The translations under genes and the position numbers were made by a program. A DNA stretch of 7,215 nt, taken from the NCBI GenBank assembly GCA_002732905.1, contig NVTC01000004.1, forward strand, positions 106,079 to 113,293, written 5' to 3'. Of this stretch, positions 1 to 6,424 are shown piece by piece (position 1 is the stretch's first letter; each line of letters opens with the position of its first letter). The DNA is from Robiginitomaculum sp. Lineage in GTDB: Bacteria > Pseudomonadota > Alphaproteobacteria > Caulobacterales > Maricaulaceae. Below the pieces are notes generated by a model, which ran no database searches, had not been told where the DNA came from, and worked only from the letters and a program-made list of their open reading frames with translations.

Positions 1-251
1 GCTTGTTCAAACGATTTGCGGGTTTTGAAGCCTTTGTGGTCGACGCATATGGTTTTGATGCCGAGCGCCTCGGCCTTGGTAATGCCGCCTGCATTTGGCC
101 TGTTGCTTATCACCAGCACAATTTTTGCAGGGTAGTGAGGGGCTTGGGCGGCCTTTATGAGTGCCGCCATATTGGAGCCACCTCCAGAAATCAAAATAGC
201 GGTCTTAACTTTATCCGCTTGGTTTTGATTTTTTAGGTTTTGGATGGGCAT
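1..251 (-). CDS. purN: Phosphoribosylglycinamide formyltransferase (GART), N-terminal part, cut by window edge
   Basis: PurN transfers a formyl group from 10-formyl-tetrahydrofolate to GAR, the third step of cytosolic purine synthesis. Only the first 83 codons are present; the gene runs off the left edge. The minus-strand translation has the family's N-terminal Rossmann strand and phosphate-binding loop, [14 protein letters not shown] (about residues 18-31), then [12 protein letters not shown], which matches the family's second strand. The loop reads GGGSN where many homologues have GRGSN or GNGSN; the G-x-G-S-N pattern is kept. The start is the ATG at 249-251, the only start codon in this frame before the loop. 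It gives about 17 residues ahead of the first strand, longer than in E. coli PurN. It lies inside the end of purM (19-bp overlap), so translational coupling is likely; the upstream GGCGAG is a weak ribosome-binding site. Identification is firm; the start is fairly firm. Confidence 0.93.
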   Translation of the reverse strand, partial: MPIQNLKNQNQADKVKTAILISGGGSNMAALIKAAQAPHYPAKIVLVISNRPNAGGITKAEALGIKTICVDHKGFKTRKSFEQ

Positions 252-1276
252 AACTCGCCGATGATATAGGCTTGCTCATGCTCCGTGTTGAGCATGGCCA
301 ACACGTCGACGGCTCTGTCTTTGTCCACACACAAAACCATGCCTAGCCCGCAGTTAAATGCGCGGCGCAATTCGGTTTCTTCGACGCCGCCAGTTTCTTG
401 TAGCCATGTAAACACGGCAGGGCGTGGCCATGCGCTAAAATCGACTTTCGGGCTTAGATGCTCCGGCAGCATGCGCGGAATATTATCAGTAATGCCGCCG
501 CCCGTAATATGGGCCAGTCCTTTGATTAAACCTTGTCGTACCAAAGGCATCAAAATTTTGACATAAATCTTTGTTGGGGTCAGCAATGCTTCGGCCAGAG
601 TTAGATCTTGGGTTTCCTCTGGTGAAAACGGTGCTGGAGCATCCCATGCAAGTCCCGAAATATCCACGATTTTACGAATAAGTGAATAGCCATTAGAATG
701 CGGCCCGCTAGACGGCAATCCGATAAGAACATCGCCGATGTGCATGTCACCTTCTTTTGGCAATAATCCGCCGCGTTCTGCCGCACCAACTACAAATCCA
801 GCTAGATCAAAATCGTCGCCTTCATACATGCCGGGCATTTCCGCCGTTTCTCCGCCAATCAGAGCGCAACCAGATTGGCGACACCCTTCCGCGATACCGG
901 ATATCACCAAGGCGGCAGTATCTGGCGTTAATTTACCTGTGGCGTAGTAATCTAGAAAAAATAATGGCTCTGCGCCTTGCGCCAGCACATCATTGACACA
1001 CATGGCGACTAGATCAATTCCGACAGTACCGAGCTGCCCGCTATCAATAGCAATCCGTAGCTTCGTACCAACACCGTCCGTACCCGACACTAAAATAGGG
1101 TTACTAAATCCAGCGGCTTTTAAATCAAAAGCACCACCAAATCCGCCGAGCATAGCTTCGGCACCCGGGCGGCGTGTACTGGCTGCTAGGGGTTTGATTT
1201 TATCGACAAGGGCTTCGCCCGCATCAATATCAACGCCTGCATCTTTGTAGCTTAGAGGTTTTTTTTCGGTAGACAT
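233..1276 (-). CDS. purM: Phosphoribosylformylglycinamidine cyclo-ligase (AIR synthetase)
   Basis: PurM closes the imidazole ring: FGAM + ATP gives AIR, in cytosolic purine synthesis. From the start chosen here the protein has 347 residues (E. coli 345). Family blocks appear in order: [11 protein letters not shown] (10-20), [13 protein letters not shown] (36-48), [12 protein letters not shown] (62-73), [21 protein letters not shown] (about 94-114), [14 protein letters not shown] (138-151), [13 protein letters not shown] (187-199) and [16 protein letters not shown] (256-271). All the glycine-rich ATP/substrate loops look intact. Two in-frame ATGs exist. The one at 1274-1276 (MSTEKK) has GAGG six bases upstream and is preferred; the one at 1286-1288 would add four residues (MRRI) and has a possible GGGA. 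The end overlaps the start of purN by 19 bp, so this is a purM-purN operon transcribed away from the DUF2066-hda pair. Confidence 0.97.
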   Translation of the reverse strand: MSTEKKPLSYKDAGVDIDAGEALVDKIKPLAASTRRPGAEAMLGGFGGAFDLKAAGFSNPILVSGTDGVGTKLRIAIDSGQLGTVGIDLVAMCVNDVLAQGAEPLFFLDYYATGKLTPDTAALVISGIAEGCRQSGCALIGGETAEMPGMYEGDDFDLAGFVVGAAERGGLLPKEGDMHIGDVLIGLPSSGPHSNGYSLIRKIVDISGLAWDAPAPFSPEETQDLTLAEALLTPTKIYVKILMPLVRQGLIKGLAHITGGGITDNIPRMLPEHLSPKVDFSAWPRPAVFTWLQETGGVEETELRRAFNCGLGMVLCVDKDRAVDVLAMLNTEHEQAYIIGELCPSKT

Positions 1277-1282
1277 GATTCG

Positions 1283-1286
1283 CCTC
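1283..1286 (-). promoter_or_regulatory. Ribosome-binding site favouring the inner purM start
   Basis: The minus strand reads GAGG here, six bases before the ATG at 1274-1276. This supports the MSTEKK start over the ATG twelve bases further upstream. The core partly overlaps that upstream start codon, so the two starts probably exclude each other. Confidence 0.5.
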
Positions 1287-1413
1287 ATCTATTTCCCGCT
1301 TAATGGGGCAGGCACGCCTATAACTCAAGCCCGCAATGCGCTAAATGACTGTATATGAGGGTGATTCGGGTCTTTATATTGCCGTATTTTCAGCTAGTGT
1401 ATTGCAAATCATG

Positions 1414-1418
1414 TGAGG
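1414..1418 (+). promoter_or_regulatory. Ribosome-binding site setting the DUF2066 gene start
   Basis: TGAGG lies five bases before the ATG at 1424-1426. It selects this start, which opens directly into a signal peptide, over the in-frame ATG at 1355 that would add 23 residues and bury the signal peptide. Confidence 0.7.
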
Positions 1419-1423
1419 TATTT

Positions 1424-2482
1424 ATGTTTTTACGCATTTTGACGGTTGTAATGTTTGTTTTAGGTTCGGCCATTGGGCTGACTGTTAATGCATATGCGGG
1501 CGACCCGTTCACCGTAGGCGGTGTGCATGTGGATGCAACGGCTGAGGACGCTTTGATAGCGCAAACGGAAGCGATTGCGCAAGGCCAGGTGACAGCCGCT
1601 AACATTCTGATTAAACGTATGAGTTTGGCGAGTGAGCGCCGCGCCAAAGGATTTAGGGGGGTGTCTGCTGAAGACGGCCCCAAAATGATCCGGGCTTTGG
1701 AGATCACCAACGAAAAAAGGTCAGCCAACCGCTATCTCGGCGATATCAGTGTAGCCTTTAACCGGGCGGCGGTTGAACAATATATGCGCGCCAAGGGTTT
1801 GCGGATCATCGCGACACAATCCCGTAAGCGCTTGGTTATCCCTGCTGTACAAGGCCAGGATTTATGGGAACCAAACCCATGGAGTTATGCTTGGCAGCAG
1901 GCCAATATTGATCATGCGTTGACCCCAATGCAAACCATTACGCCAAGTATGGATGTGTTGCGCGTTATCCAAAACCCAAATACCCGTGCTCTCAATATGC
2001 AAAAACTACAAGCCGTCGGTCGGGTGTACGGACTACAACAAATTCTGATTGTTAATGCAACCCGGGAAGGCACTGGCTATTCGGCTACTATACAAGATAT
2101 TGCCGTAGACACAGAAACCAGTCGGTATCTTGGACGAGTACGCGGCCTAACGGCGGCAGAAACAATGCGAAAAGTCGTGCGGAAAGTTGAAGATGATTGG
2201 AAAGCCAGTGCCGTAACGGCAGTCAATGCTGAAACTGTAATATTGCCTGTATCAATTCTATACCGCTCTCACGCCGAATGGGTCGGCCTTAAGGATGTGA
2301 TAAACGGATCAGCGCAAATCCGTTCCGCCCAATTAGAGGCCGTATCAAAATCCGGGGCTTTAATGTCGTTGTATTACGGCGGCGACATTGATCGGTTGCG
2401 TAACGAGTTGGCGTTTAAAGGTGTTTCACTACGAGAAGACGAAGAACTGGGCATGGTTCTGACCCGCACAAATTACCGCTAA
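1424..2482 (+). CDS. DUF2066 family secreted protein of unknown function
   Basis: This 352-residue protein starts with a classic signal peptide: MFLR, a hydrophobic stretch to about residue 21, and a cleavage motif AYA before GDPF (cut after about residue 25). It should therefore be periplasmic or an exported lipid-free protein. The mature N-terminus (PFTVGGVHVDATAEDA), the conserved LIKRMSL segment, and YLGDISVAFNRAAVEQYM followed by RLVIPAV fit the DUF2066 family. No catalytic motif, cysteine pair or later transmembrane helix is evident. A gene of this family commonly lies between purM and hda in Gamma- and Alphaproteobacteria, matching the layout here. It probably shares a transcript with hda, 18 bp downstream. 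Function is unknown for the family; the family assignment rests on recognised sequence pattern and synteny, without a profile search. Confidence 0.8.
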   Translation: MFLRILTVVMFVLGSAIGLTVNAYAGDPFTVGGVHVDATAEDALIAQTEAIAQGQVTAANILIKRMSLASERRAKGFRGVSAEDGPKMIRALEITNEKRSANRYLGDISVAFNRAAVEQYMRAKGLRIIATQSRKRLVIPAVQGQDLWEPNPWSYAWQQANIDHALTPMQTITPSMDVLRVIQNPNTRALNMQKLQAVGRVYGLQQILIVNATREGTGYSATIQDIAVDTETSRYLGRVRGLTAAETMRKVVRKVEDDWKASAVTAVNAETVILPVSILYRSHAEWVGLKDVINGSAQIRSAQLEAVSKSGALMSLYYGGDIDRLRNELAFKGVSLREDEELGMVLTRTNYR

Positions 2483-2500
2483 AAGCAGTTGGGCGCAGAT

Positions 2501-3160
2501 ATGAGCACGCAGTTTCCGCTAAATTTAATCTTGGCACCGAACAAAAGCGCAAAGGCTTTTGTGAACGGCGAGGCTAATGCGGAAGCGGTTACGGCGCTAG
2601 CTGATACATCAGAATGGGCCAATAATATTTTAGCCGTCATTGGCCCTAAGGGTAGCGGTAAAACCCATCTTGGCCATATTTGGACAGAGCGCCACAAGGC
2701 AATCGCATTGGACGGTAGTAAGGGGTTCGTGCCGCGCCAAAATTATCGGGGTAGGGCCTTATGGATAGATGATGCGTCTCTCGCAGATGAATACACCTTG
2801 TTCACCTTGATAAATTTGACAATTACGGGGGAATTAAAGGCGTTGTTGTTCAGTGATCAAAACATGCCGTCTGATTGGAATGTCCAATTGCCAGATTTGC
2901 ACTCTCGTTTGAAAAATGTCCAAGTCGCCCGCATTCAGGAACCGGATGAGGACCTGCTTAGCGCTATTATAACGAAGCTGTTTATGGATAGAGGTCTTAA
3001 AGTCTCTGACAATTTGATAGATTACCTGCTCGTCCACGCTGATAGATCGGTCGATAGTCTGCGCAGTTTAATCCACGGTCTCGACAAACAAGCCGCCGCA
3101 GAAAAGGTAAATGTAACCCGGATATTCGCGGCAAAATACATGCAGGGGCAGTTGTTTTAA
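2501..3160 (+). CDS. hdaA: Hda-like DnaA regulatory inactivator (AAA+ protein)
   Basis: Hda/HdaA binds the DNA polymerase sliding clamp and stimulates hydrolysis of DnaA-bound ATP, stopping re-initiation of replication. The 219-residue protein is DnaA-related and lacks the DnaA DNA-binding domain. Visible elements: QFPLNL at residues 4-9, fitting the QxxLxL clamp-binding motif; Walker A GPKGSGKT at 48-55; a Walker B-like ALWIDD at 86-91; a sensor-1-like strand LLFSDQNMP around 115-123; the Box VII-like LPDLHSRL (130-137) with arginine-finger candidate Arg136; and a C-terminal sensor-2 helix DRSVDSLR (180-187). ATG 2501 puts the clamp motif at the extreme N-terminus as in known Hda proteins; the TTG at 2489 would add four residues. 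The Shine-Dalgarno is poor (GGGCG), so coupling to the DUF2066 gene is likely. The stop overlaps that of convergent rluA. Confidence 0.88.
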   Translation: MSTQFPLNLILAPNKSAKAFVNGEANAEAVTALADTSEWANNILAVIGPKGSGKTHLGHIWTERHKAIALDGSKGFVPRQNYRGRALWIDDASLADEYTLFTLINLTITGELKALLFSDQNMPSDWNVQLPDLHSRLKNVQVARIQEPDEDLLSAIITKLFMDRGLKVSDNLIDYLLVHADRSVDSLRSLIHGLDKQAAAEKVNVTRIFAAKYMQGQLF

Positions 3161-3825
3161 AAAGGGCAATCTGCAACGAATTCCAAATGTGTGCCGCCGT
3201 CTGGGTGTCTGAAATTTAGTGTGCTTGCATGAAGGTACATGCGAGGTGCAGCATTAAAGGCATCGTCGTGGGCGTAGAGATTGTCGCCGAGTATAGGGTG
3301 CCCCAGTTCCAGCATATGGACGCGGAGTTGGTGGGAGCGTCCGGTTTTTGGTTTTAACAATATCTTTGTAACATCCCCTATGCTCTCGATTATTTCCCAT
3401 TCGGTTTTTGCCGGTTTACCAACTTCAAAATCCACCTTTTGCAAGGGACGGTTCGGCCAGTCGCATATGAGCGGCAGATTTATTGTACCGGACGTCTCGC
3501 TCGGTTTCCCCCAAATATGGGCAATATAGGTTTTGCTAACTTGACGGTTTTCAAACTGTAAACCGATATGGCGGTGGGCATGGGGCGTACGTGCTAGAAC
3601 CATAACGCCGCTGGTCGCCGTGTCGAGGCGGTGGATAATGCGGGCTTCAGGATAGCGGGACTGCATTCGGGATTCGAGGCAATCTTGCAGATATTCGTGC
3701 TTGCCCGGAACGCTGAGCAATCCGGCGGGTTTGTCAATAATGAGAAAGTGCTCGTCCTCGTGTAGCACCTCTACATCACCGGACGGCGGATCATAGGTGA
3801 ATGAGCGTAATGGTTTATTCAGCAA
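3157..3825 (-). CDS. rluA: RluA-type dual-specificity rRNA/tRNA pseudouridine synthase
   Basis: RluA isomerises uridine to pseudouridine at 23S rRNA U746 and tRNA U32. Matches to E. coli RluA are close: DKPAGLLSVPGK (31-42), IIHRLDTATSGVMVLA with catalytic Asp68, NLPLICDWPNRPLQKVDFE, GKPAKTEW, LKPKTGRSHQLRVHM and LGHPILGDNLYA. There is no S4 domain, as expected for RluA itself. The start is uncertain because no ATG lies in frame before the catalytic block. TTG 3825 gives 222 residues (E. coli 219) and is chosen here; TTG 3897 would add 24 residues including QNKW repeats encoded by the 12-bp tandem repeat and would overlap rnd by 35 bp. Neither has a good ribosome-binding site. The close junction suggests co-transcription with rnd and perhaps re-initiation. 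Function is firm, start weak. Confidence 0.9.
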   Translation of the reverse strand: MLNKPLRSFTYDPPSGDVEVLHEDEHFLIIDKPAGLLSVPGKHEYLQDCLESRMQSRYPEARIIHRLDTATSGVMVLARTPHAHRHIGLQFENRQVSKTYIAHIWGKPSETSGTINLPLICDWPNRPLQKVDFEVGKPAKTEWEIIESIGDVTKILLKPKTGRSHQLRVHMLELGHPILGDNLYAHDDAFNAAPRMYLHASTLNFRHPDGGTHLEFVADCPF

Positions 3826-3870
3826 TTTATTCTGCCATTTATTCTGCCATTTATTCTGCCATTTATTCTG
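3814..3870. repeat. 12-bp tandem repeat, about 4.75 units, at the rnd-rluA junction
   Basis: The plus-strand unit is TTTATTCTGCCA: exact copies at 3826-3837, 3838-3849 and 3850-3861, a partial exact copy at 3862-3870, and a diverged copy (TTTATTCAGCAA) at 3814-3825. On the coding strand each exact junction reads ATG GCA GAA TAA in the rnd frame, so the rnd stop is itself part of the array and is followed by three minimal start-to-stop units. In the rluA frame the unit reads Q-N-K-W. A multiple of three keeps either frame if copy number changes. Slippage during replication is the likely origin. Confidence 0.95.
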
Positions 3871-5029
3871 TATGGGGGACACAGGAAACGGCAACAACTT
3901 TCTTGTCTTTTAGGGTCAGACTAATTTCCCCGTTCAACATTTTAAGGGCGTCCTCGCCGAAGACTTCGCGCCGCCATCCTTTAAGCGCCCTGACATTAGC
4001 CTTTTCGCCAAATGCGGCCAGTTCCGTGAGGTCAGAGACATTGGCGATCAAACGCGGGGCAATATCCACATATTCAGTCTTGAGCCGTAGCAAGGTTTTC
4101 AGCATGTCTACACTTGGCCCAAGTCCCGGGGGCATTTGCTTGGCGCGGGTAGCCTCTGGTGCGTAGCTTGCTGAATTGGCGATAGCTTTTTGTACATCAT
4201 CGATCAAGTTTACGGCCGTTTTACGGTTGGCAAACCCGCCCGGAATGCCGCGCACATCGGCCAGTTCTTTGACGTTTTTTGGCTTGCGTTGGGCAATGAC
4301 ATAAAGGCCGTCGTCTTTTAATATTCTGCCCCGGGGTACGTCTTTGGTTTGGGCTTCGCTTTCGCGCCAAGCTGCGGCGGCTTTAAGGGCGGCTAGATAA
4401 TCTTGTCTGAACATTCGGGGCTTGAGGCGCTTCCAGGCTTGCTCCGGATCGAAGTCATAAAGCCGCACATCCATCATAGTTTCCATTTCTTCGCGCACCC
4501 AGTCCATACGGTTTTTGGCGTTCAGCTCGCGGCACATGCCCGGGTATAAATCGCGCAAATGGGTGACATCGCCAAGCGCATATGAAAGCTGGCTATCGGA
4601 AAGGGGGCGGCGCGCCCAGTCGGTAAAGCGAGCGCCCTTATCAAGCGTAATAGCAAGCCGACCTTTGACCAGTGCCAGATAGCCGACATTTTCACCGAAT
4701 CCCAACGCCATAGCTGCGATTTGTGTGTCAAAAATCGGGGTGGGGACGGCATTGATAAGCTTATAGAAAATTTCCATGTCTTGCCGCGCCGCATGCATAA
4801 CCTTTTCAAGCTTTTTATCGGCGAGAAGAGCCAGAAACGGCGATAAATCTATACCTTTGGCCAGTGGATCTAATATGGCTTCGTCGTCTGGTGTCGCCAT
4901 TTGGATAAGACAGAGCTGTGAATAGAATGTACGCTCACGCATAAACTCGGTGTCGAGGGCAATAAAGGGCGCGGATTTGGCTTTTTTGCAGAATTTCGCC
5001 AGAGAATCAGTTGTTGTTATTATTTTCAT
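3863..5029 (-). CDS. rnd: Ribonuclease D (DEDDy 3'-5' exoribonuclease with HRDC region)
   Basis: RNase D trims 3' ends of tRNA precursors and other small stable RNAs in the cytosol. The 388-residue protein has the complete DEDDy catalytic set: Exo I ALDTEFMRE with Asp26 and Glu28, Exo II HAARQDMEIF with Asp84, and Exo III YALGDVTHL with Tyr150 and Asp154. These positions nearly equal those known for E. coli RNase D (28, 30, 85, 151, 155). The segment FTDWARRPLSDSQLSYA is also typical. The second half contains an HRDC-type helical region, recognisable at PKNVKELADVRGIPGG. The start ATG 5027-5029 places Exo I at the usual distance; only a weak GGGTG precedes it. The final codons and stop lie inside the 12-bp tandem repeat, directly ahead of rluA on the same strand, with which it probably forms an operon. 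Confidence 0.96.
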   Translation of the reverse strand: MKIITTTDSLAKFCKKAKSAPFIALDTEFMRERTFYSQLCLIQMATPDDEAILDPLAKGIDLSPFLALLADKKLEKVMHAARQDMEIFYKLINAVPTPIFDTQIAAMALGFGENVGYLALVKGRLAITLDKGARFTDWARRPLSDSQLSYALGDVTHLRDLYPGMCRELNAKNRMDWVREEMETMMDVRLYDFDPEQAWKRLKPRMFRQDYLAALKAAAAWRESEAQTKDVPRGRILKDDGLYVIAQRKPKNVKELADVRGIPGGFANRKTAVNLIDDVQKAIANSASYAPEATRAKQMPPGLGPSVDMLKTLLRLKTEYVDIAPRLIANVSDLTELAAFGEKANVRALKGWRREVFGEDALKMLNGEISLTLKDKKVVAVSCVPHTE

Positions 5030-5068
5030 GCACCCGCATAGCAGGGCAAAGTGGCAAGGTCACGGATA

Positions 5069-5097
5069 AAACTAAACGTATGGCAGTTGGTGGTCAA
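5069..5097 (-). promoter_or_regulatory. Candidate sigma70-type promoter for rnd-rluA
   Basis: On the minus strand, TTGACC (complement of 5092-5097) is followed after exactly 17 bp by TAGTTT (complement of 5069-5074). The -35 matches consensus at 5 of 6 positions and the -10 at 3 of 6. It lies about 40 bp before the rnd start and points toward it. The weak -10 keeps this tentative. Confidence 0.35.
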
Positions 5098-5197
5098 TTC
5101 TTAAACCTTGGTAATCGTAACAGAATGTATGTTTTCGTTAGTTGTTTGTTGGCTAATGTTGCCCTACATCGCCGAAGACTAATTAGGAATTTACTTT

Positions 5198-5201
5198 AGG
5201 A
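5198..5201 (+). promoter_or_regulatory. Ribosome-binding site of the aminotransferase gene
   Basis: AGGA lies five bases before the ATG at 5207 and supports that start. The rest of the 177-bp gap between rnd and this gene is AT-rich; no convincing plus-strand -35/-10 pair was seen in it. Confidence 0.6.
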
Positions 5202-5206
5202 TATTT

Positions 5207-6328
5207 ATGCTTTTCCCGTTTATTGATCTGCAAGCACAGCGCAAAACGATCAGAGATGAAATCGATGCGGCAGTGAACCGCGTTATTCGCCACGGTGCCT
5301 ATATTCTCGGCCCCGAAGTGACACAGTTTGAAGGTGAACTTGCCAAATTTGAGGGCGTGTCTCACGTCGCGGCCTGTGCCAACGGAACCGATGCGCTTAA
5401 ACTGCCTATGCTCGCTTGGGGTATTGGGGTGGGGGATGCAGTGTTCTGCCCGTCGTTTACCTATACTGCGACGGCGGAAGCGATTGCGGTCATTGGTGCC
5501 ACACCAGTATTTGTCGATATTGATCCGGATACCTACACCATGTGTTCGAAATCTTTACAGGCGGCTATTGACGGCGTGCGCCGTGCAGGGAAGCTCATTC
5601 CAAGGGCTGTGATTGCCGTCGATTTATTTGGCCAGAGTGCAGACTATCCAGCCATTGCGGCTATCACTGAAACCGAAGATTTAAAACTCATATCAGACAA
5701 CGCTCAAAGCCTTGGTTGTCGTTTGGCTGGCCAAAGCCCCGCCCATTGGGCCCATGTGGCCACAACCAGTTTCTTTCCTGCTAAACCGCTTGGCTGTTAC
5801 GGCGACGGCGGAGCGGTGCTGACCAATGACGCAAACTTGACGGCAGATCTACGAGATTTGGCTTTTCACGGCCGCTCAAGTACACCTTATGACCATGATA
5901 GAATTGGGCTAAACTCACGTCTTGATACTATTCAGGCGGCAATCCTACTGGAGAAGCTCAAAATATTTGCCCGCGAGATTGAAGATAGAAATGTGGTAGC
6001 CGATCGTTATGCGGCGGCTTTGAAACAGGTGGGTGTTAAAACGCCAACCGTGATTGTGGACGGCGTGTCTAGTTGGGCGCAATACACTATTGAAGTCGAT
6101 AACCGTGATGTATTTTTGGAAAACATGCGGGCGCAAGAAATTCCGGTAGCGGCCTATTACCCGCGCCCTGTGCATTTGCAATCGGCTTATACGGACTTCC
6201 CCGTTAGCGGCAACGGCCTGCCTGTGACCGAACAGGCTATGCACACTGTCGCGGCTCTACCCATTCATGCCTATTTGACCAACGAAAATCAGGATATGGT
6301 GATCGAAGCGATAAAAAAATCAATATAA
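5207..6328 (+). CDS. DegT/DnrJ/EryC1/StrS-family PLP-dependent sugar aminotransferase, WbpE-like
   Basis: Enzymes of this family use pyridoxal phosphate and an amino donor, usually glutamate, to aminate a keto group on a nucleotide sugar for surface polysaccharide or glycan synthesis. The 373-residue length is typical. Visible: N-terminal FIDLQAQRKTIRDEID; RHGAYILGPEV; the PLP-phosphate region ACANGTDALKL (56-66); the cofactor ring-binding ISDNAQSLG with Asp164 and Gln167; the Schiff-base lysine Lys193 in SFFPAKPLGCYGDGGA; HGRSS; and LNSRLDTIQAAIL. The SFFPxKPLGCYGDGGA block and the YYPRPVHLQSAY region resemble Pseudomonas WbpE, which acts on UDP-2-acetamido-3-oxo-glucuronate, so a UDP-sugar substrate is plausible but inferred. 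SDNAQ replaces the commoner EDAAQ, keeping the key Asp. No other polysaccharide gene is in the window, so it appears isolated. It is divergent from rnd and 96 bp ahead of cysD. Confidence 0.9.
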   Translation: MLFPFIDLQAQRKTIRDEIDAAVNRVIRHGAYILGPEVTQFEGELAKFEGVSHVAACANGTDALKLPMLAWGIGVGDAVFCPSFTYTATAEAIAVIGATPVFVDIDPDTYTMCSKSLQAAIDGVRRAGKLIPRAVIAVDLFGQSADYPAIAAITETEDLKLISDNAQSLGCRLAGQSPAHWAHVATTSFFPAKPLGCYGDGGAVLTNDANLTADLRDLAFHGRSSTPYDHDRIGLNSRLDTIQAAILLEKLKIFAREIEDRNVVADRYAAALKQVGVKTPTVIVDGVSSWAQYTIEVDNRDVFLENMRAQEIPVAAYYPRPVHLQSAYTDFPVSGNGLPVTEQAMHTVAALPIHAYLTNENQDMVIEAIKKSI

Positions 6329-6331
6329 TCG

Positions 6332-6348
6332 TGGGAAACTGCCCATAA
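6332..6348. promoter_or_regulatory. Upstream copy of a 17-bp dyad element, candidate operator
   Basis: TGGGAAACTGCCCATAA begins three bases after the aminotransferase stop. The outer bases form the dyad TGGG-N6-CCCA. It matches the second copy at 14 of 17 positions. As RNA it would give only a 4-bp stem without a U-tract, so it is a poor terminator. Operator function is inferred from symmetry, duplication and position. Confidence 0.45.
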
Positions 6349-6402
6349 ATTCCTTGCTTGTTCACAATAATTAAGATATTTGGCTTTATTGTAGCGTAAA
6401 GG

Positions 6403-6420
6403 ATGGGATGCTTCCCATAA
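6403..6420. promoter_or_regulatory. Downstream copy of the dyad element, next to the cysD start
   Basis: ATGGGA (6403-6408), loop TGCT (6409-6412) and TCCCAT (6413-6418) form a perfect 6-bp inverted repeat; the 17-bp element shared with the upstream copy is 6404-6420. The start-to-start distance of 72 bp is close to seven helical turns, placing both copies on about the same DNA face. The element ends four bases before the ATG at 6425, where a ribosome-binding site would be expected, so it could act as an operator or as a small RNA hairpin. Confidence 0.5.
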
Positions 6421-6424
6421 TTAT

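Larger units (their letters stand above)
1277..1423. promoter_or_regulatory. Divergent control region between purM and the DUF2066-hda pair, with two GANTC sites
   Basis: This gap must hold the promoters of both divergent units. It contains GATTC at 1277-1281, touching the purM start, and at 1363-1367; GANTC is the methylation site of CcrM in many alphaproteobacteria. A possible plus-strand -10 box TATATT lies at 1375-1380, but no good -35 lies 16-18 bp upstream. On the minus strand, the complement of 1330-1335 (TATAGG) with a poor TTTAGC 17 bp upstream is a weak purM candidate. No riboswitch-like or strongly palindromic element was seen. The region is regulatory by position; exact boxes are not supported. 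Confidence 0.5.

Noticed and set aside
1355..1423. Upstream ATG for the DUF2066 gene
   Set aside because: It would bury the signal peptide 23 residues inside; ATG 1424 has a good TGAGG site.
1864..1880. ATGGG-N7-CCCAT inverted repeat resembling the cysD dyad elements
   Set aside because: It lies inside the DUF2066 coding sequence with a different spacer and without the CT core or the CATAA tail, so chance is the simpler explanation.
2489..2500. TTG start for hda, four codons upstream
   Set aside because: ATG 2501 places the clamp-binding QFPLNL at the extreme N-terminus as in known Hda proteins, and nothing favours the TTG.
5011..5199. 62-codon plus-strand open frame in the rnd/aminotransferase gap
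   Set aside because: It begins inside the rnd start region on the opposite strand, has no ribosome-binding site and no recognisable motif, and fills the divergent promoter region.
6331..6350. Intrinsic terminator after the aminotransferase gene
   Set aside because: The stem is only 4-5 bp and no run of T follows. The near-identical copy 72 bp downstream argues for a protein-binding site.
6354..6392. Sigma70-type promoter boxes between the two dyad elements (TTGCTT, TATTGT)
   Set aside because: No pair has both acceptable hexamers and 16-18 bp spacing, so I did not annotate a promoter even though one is expected here.
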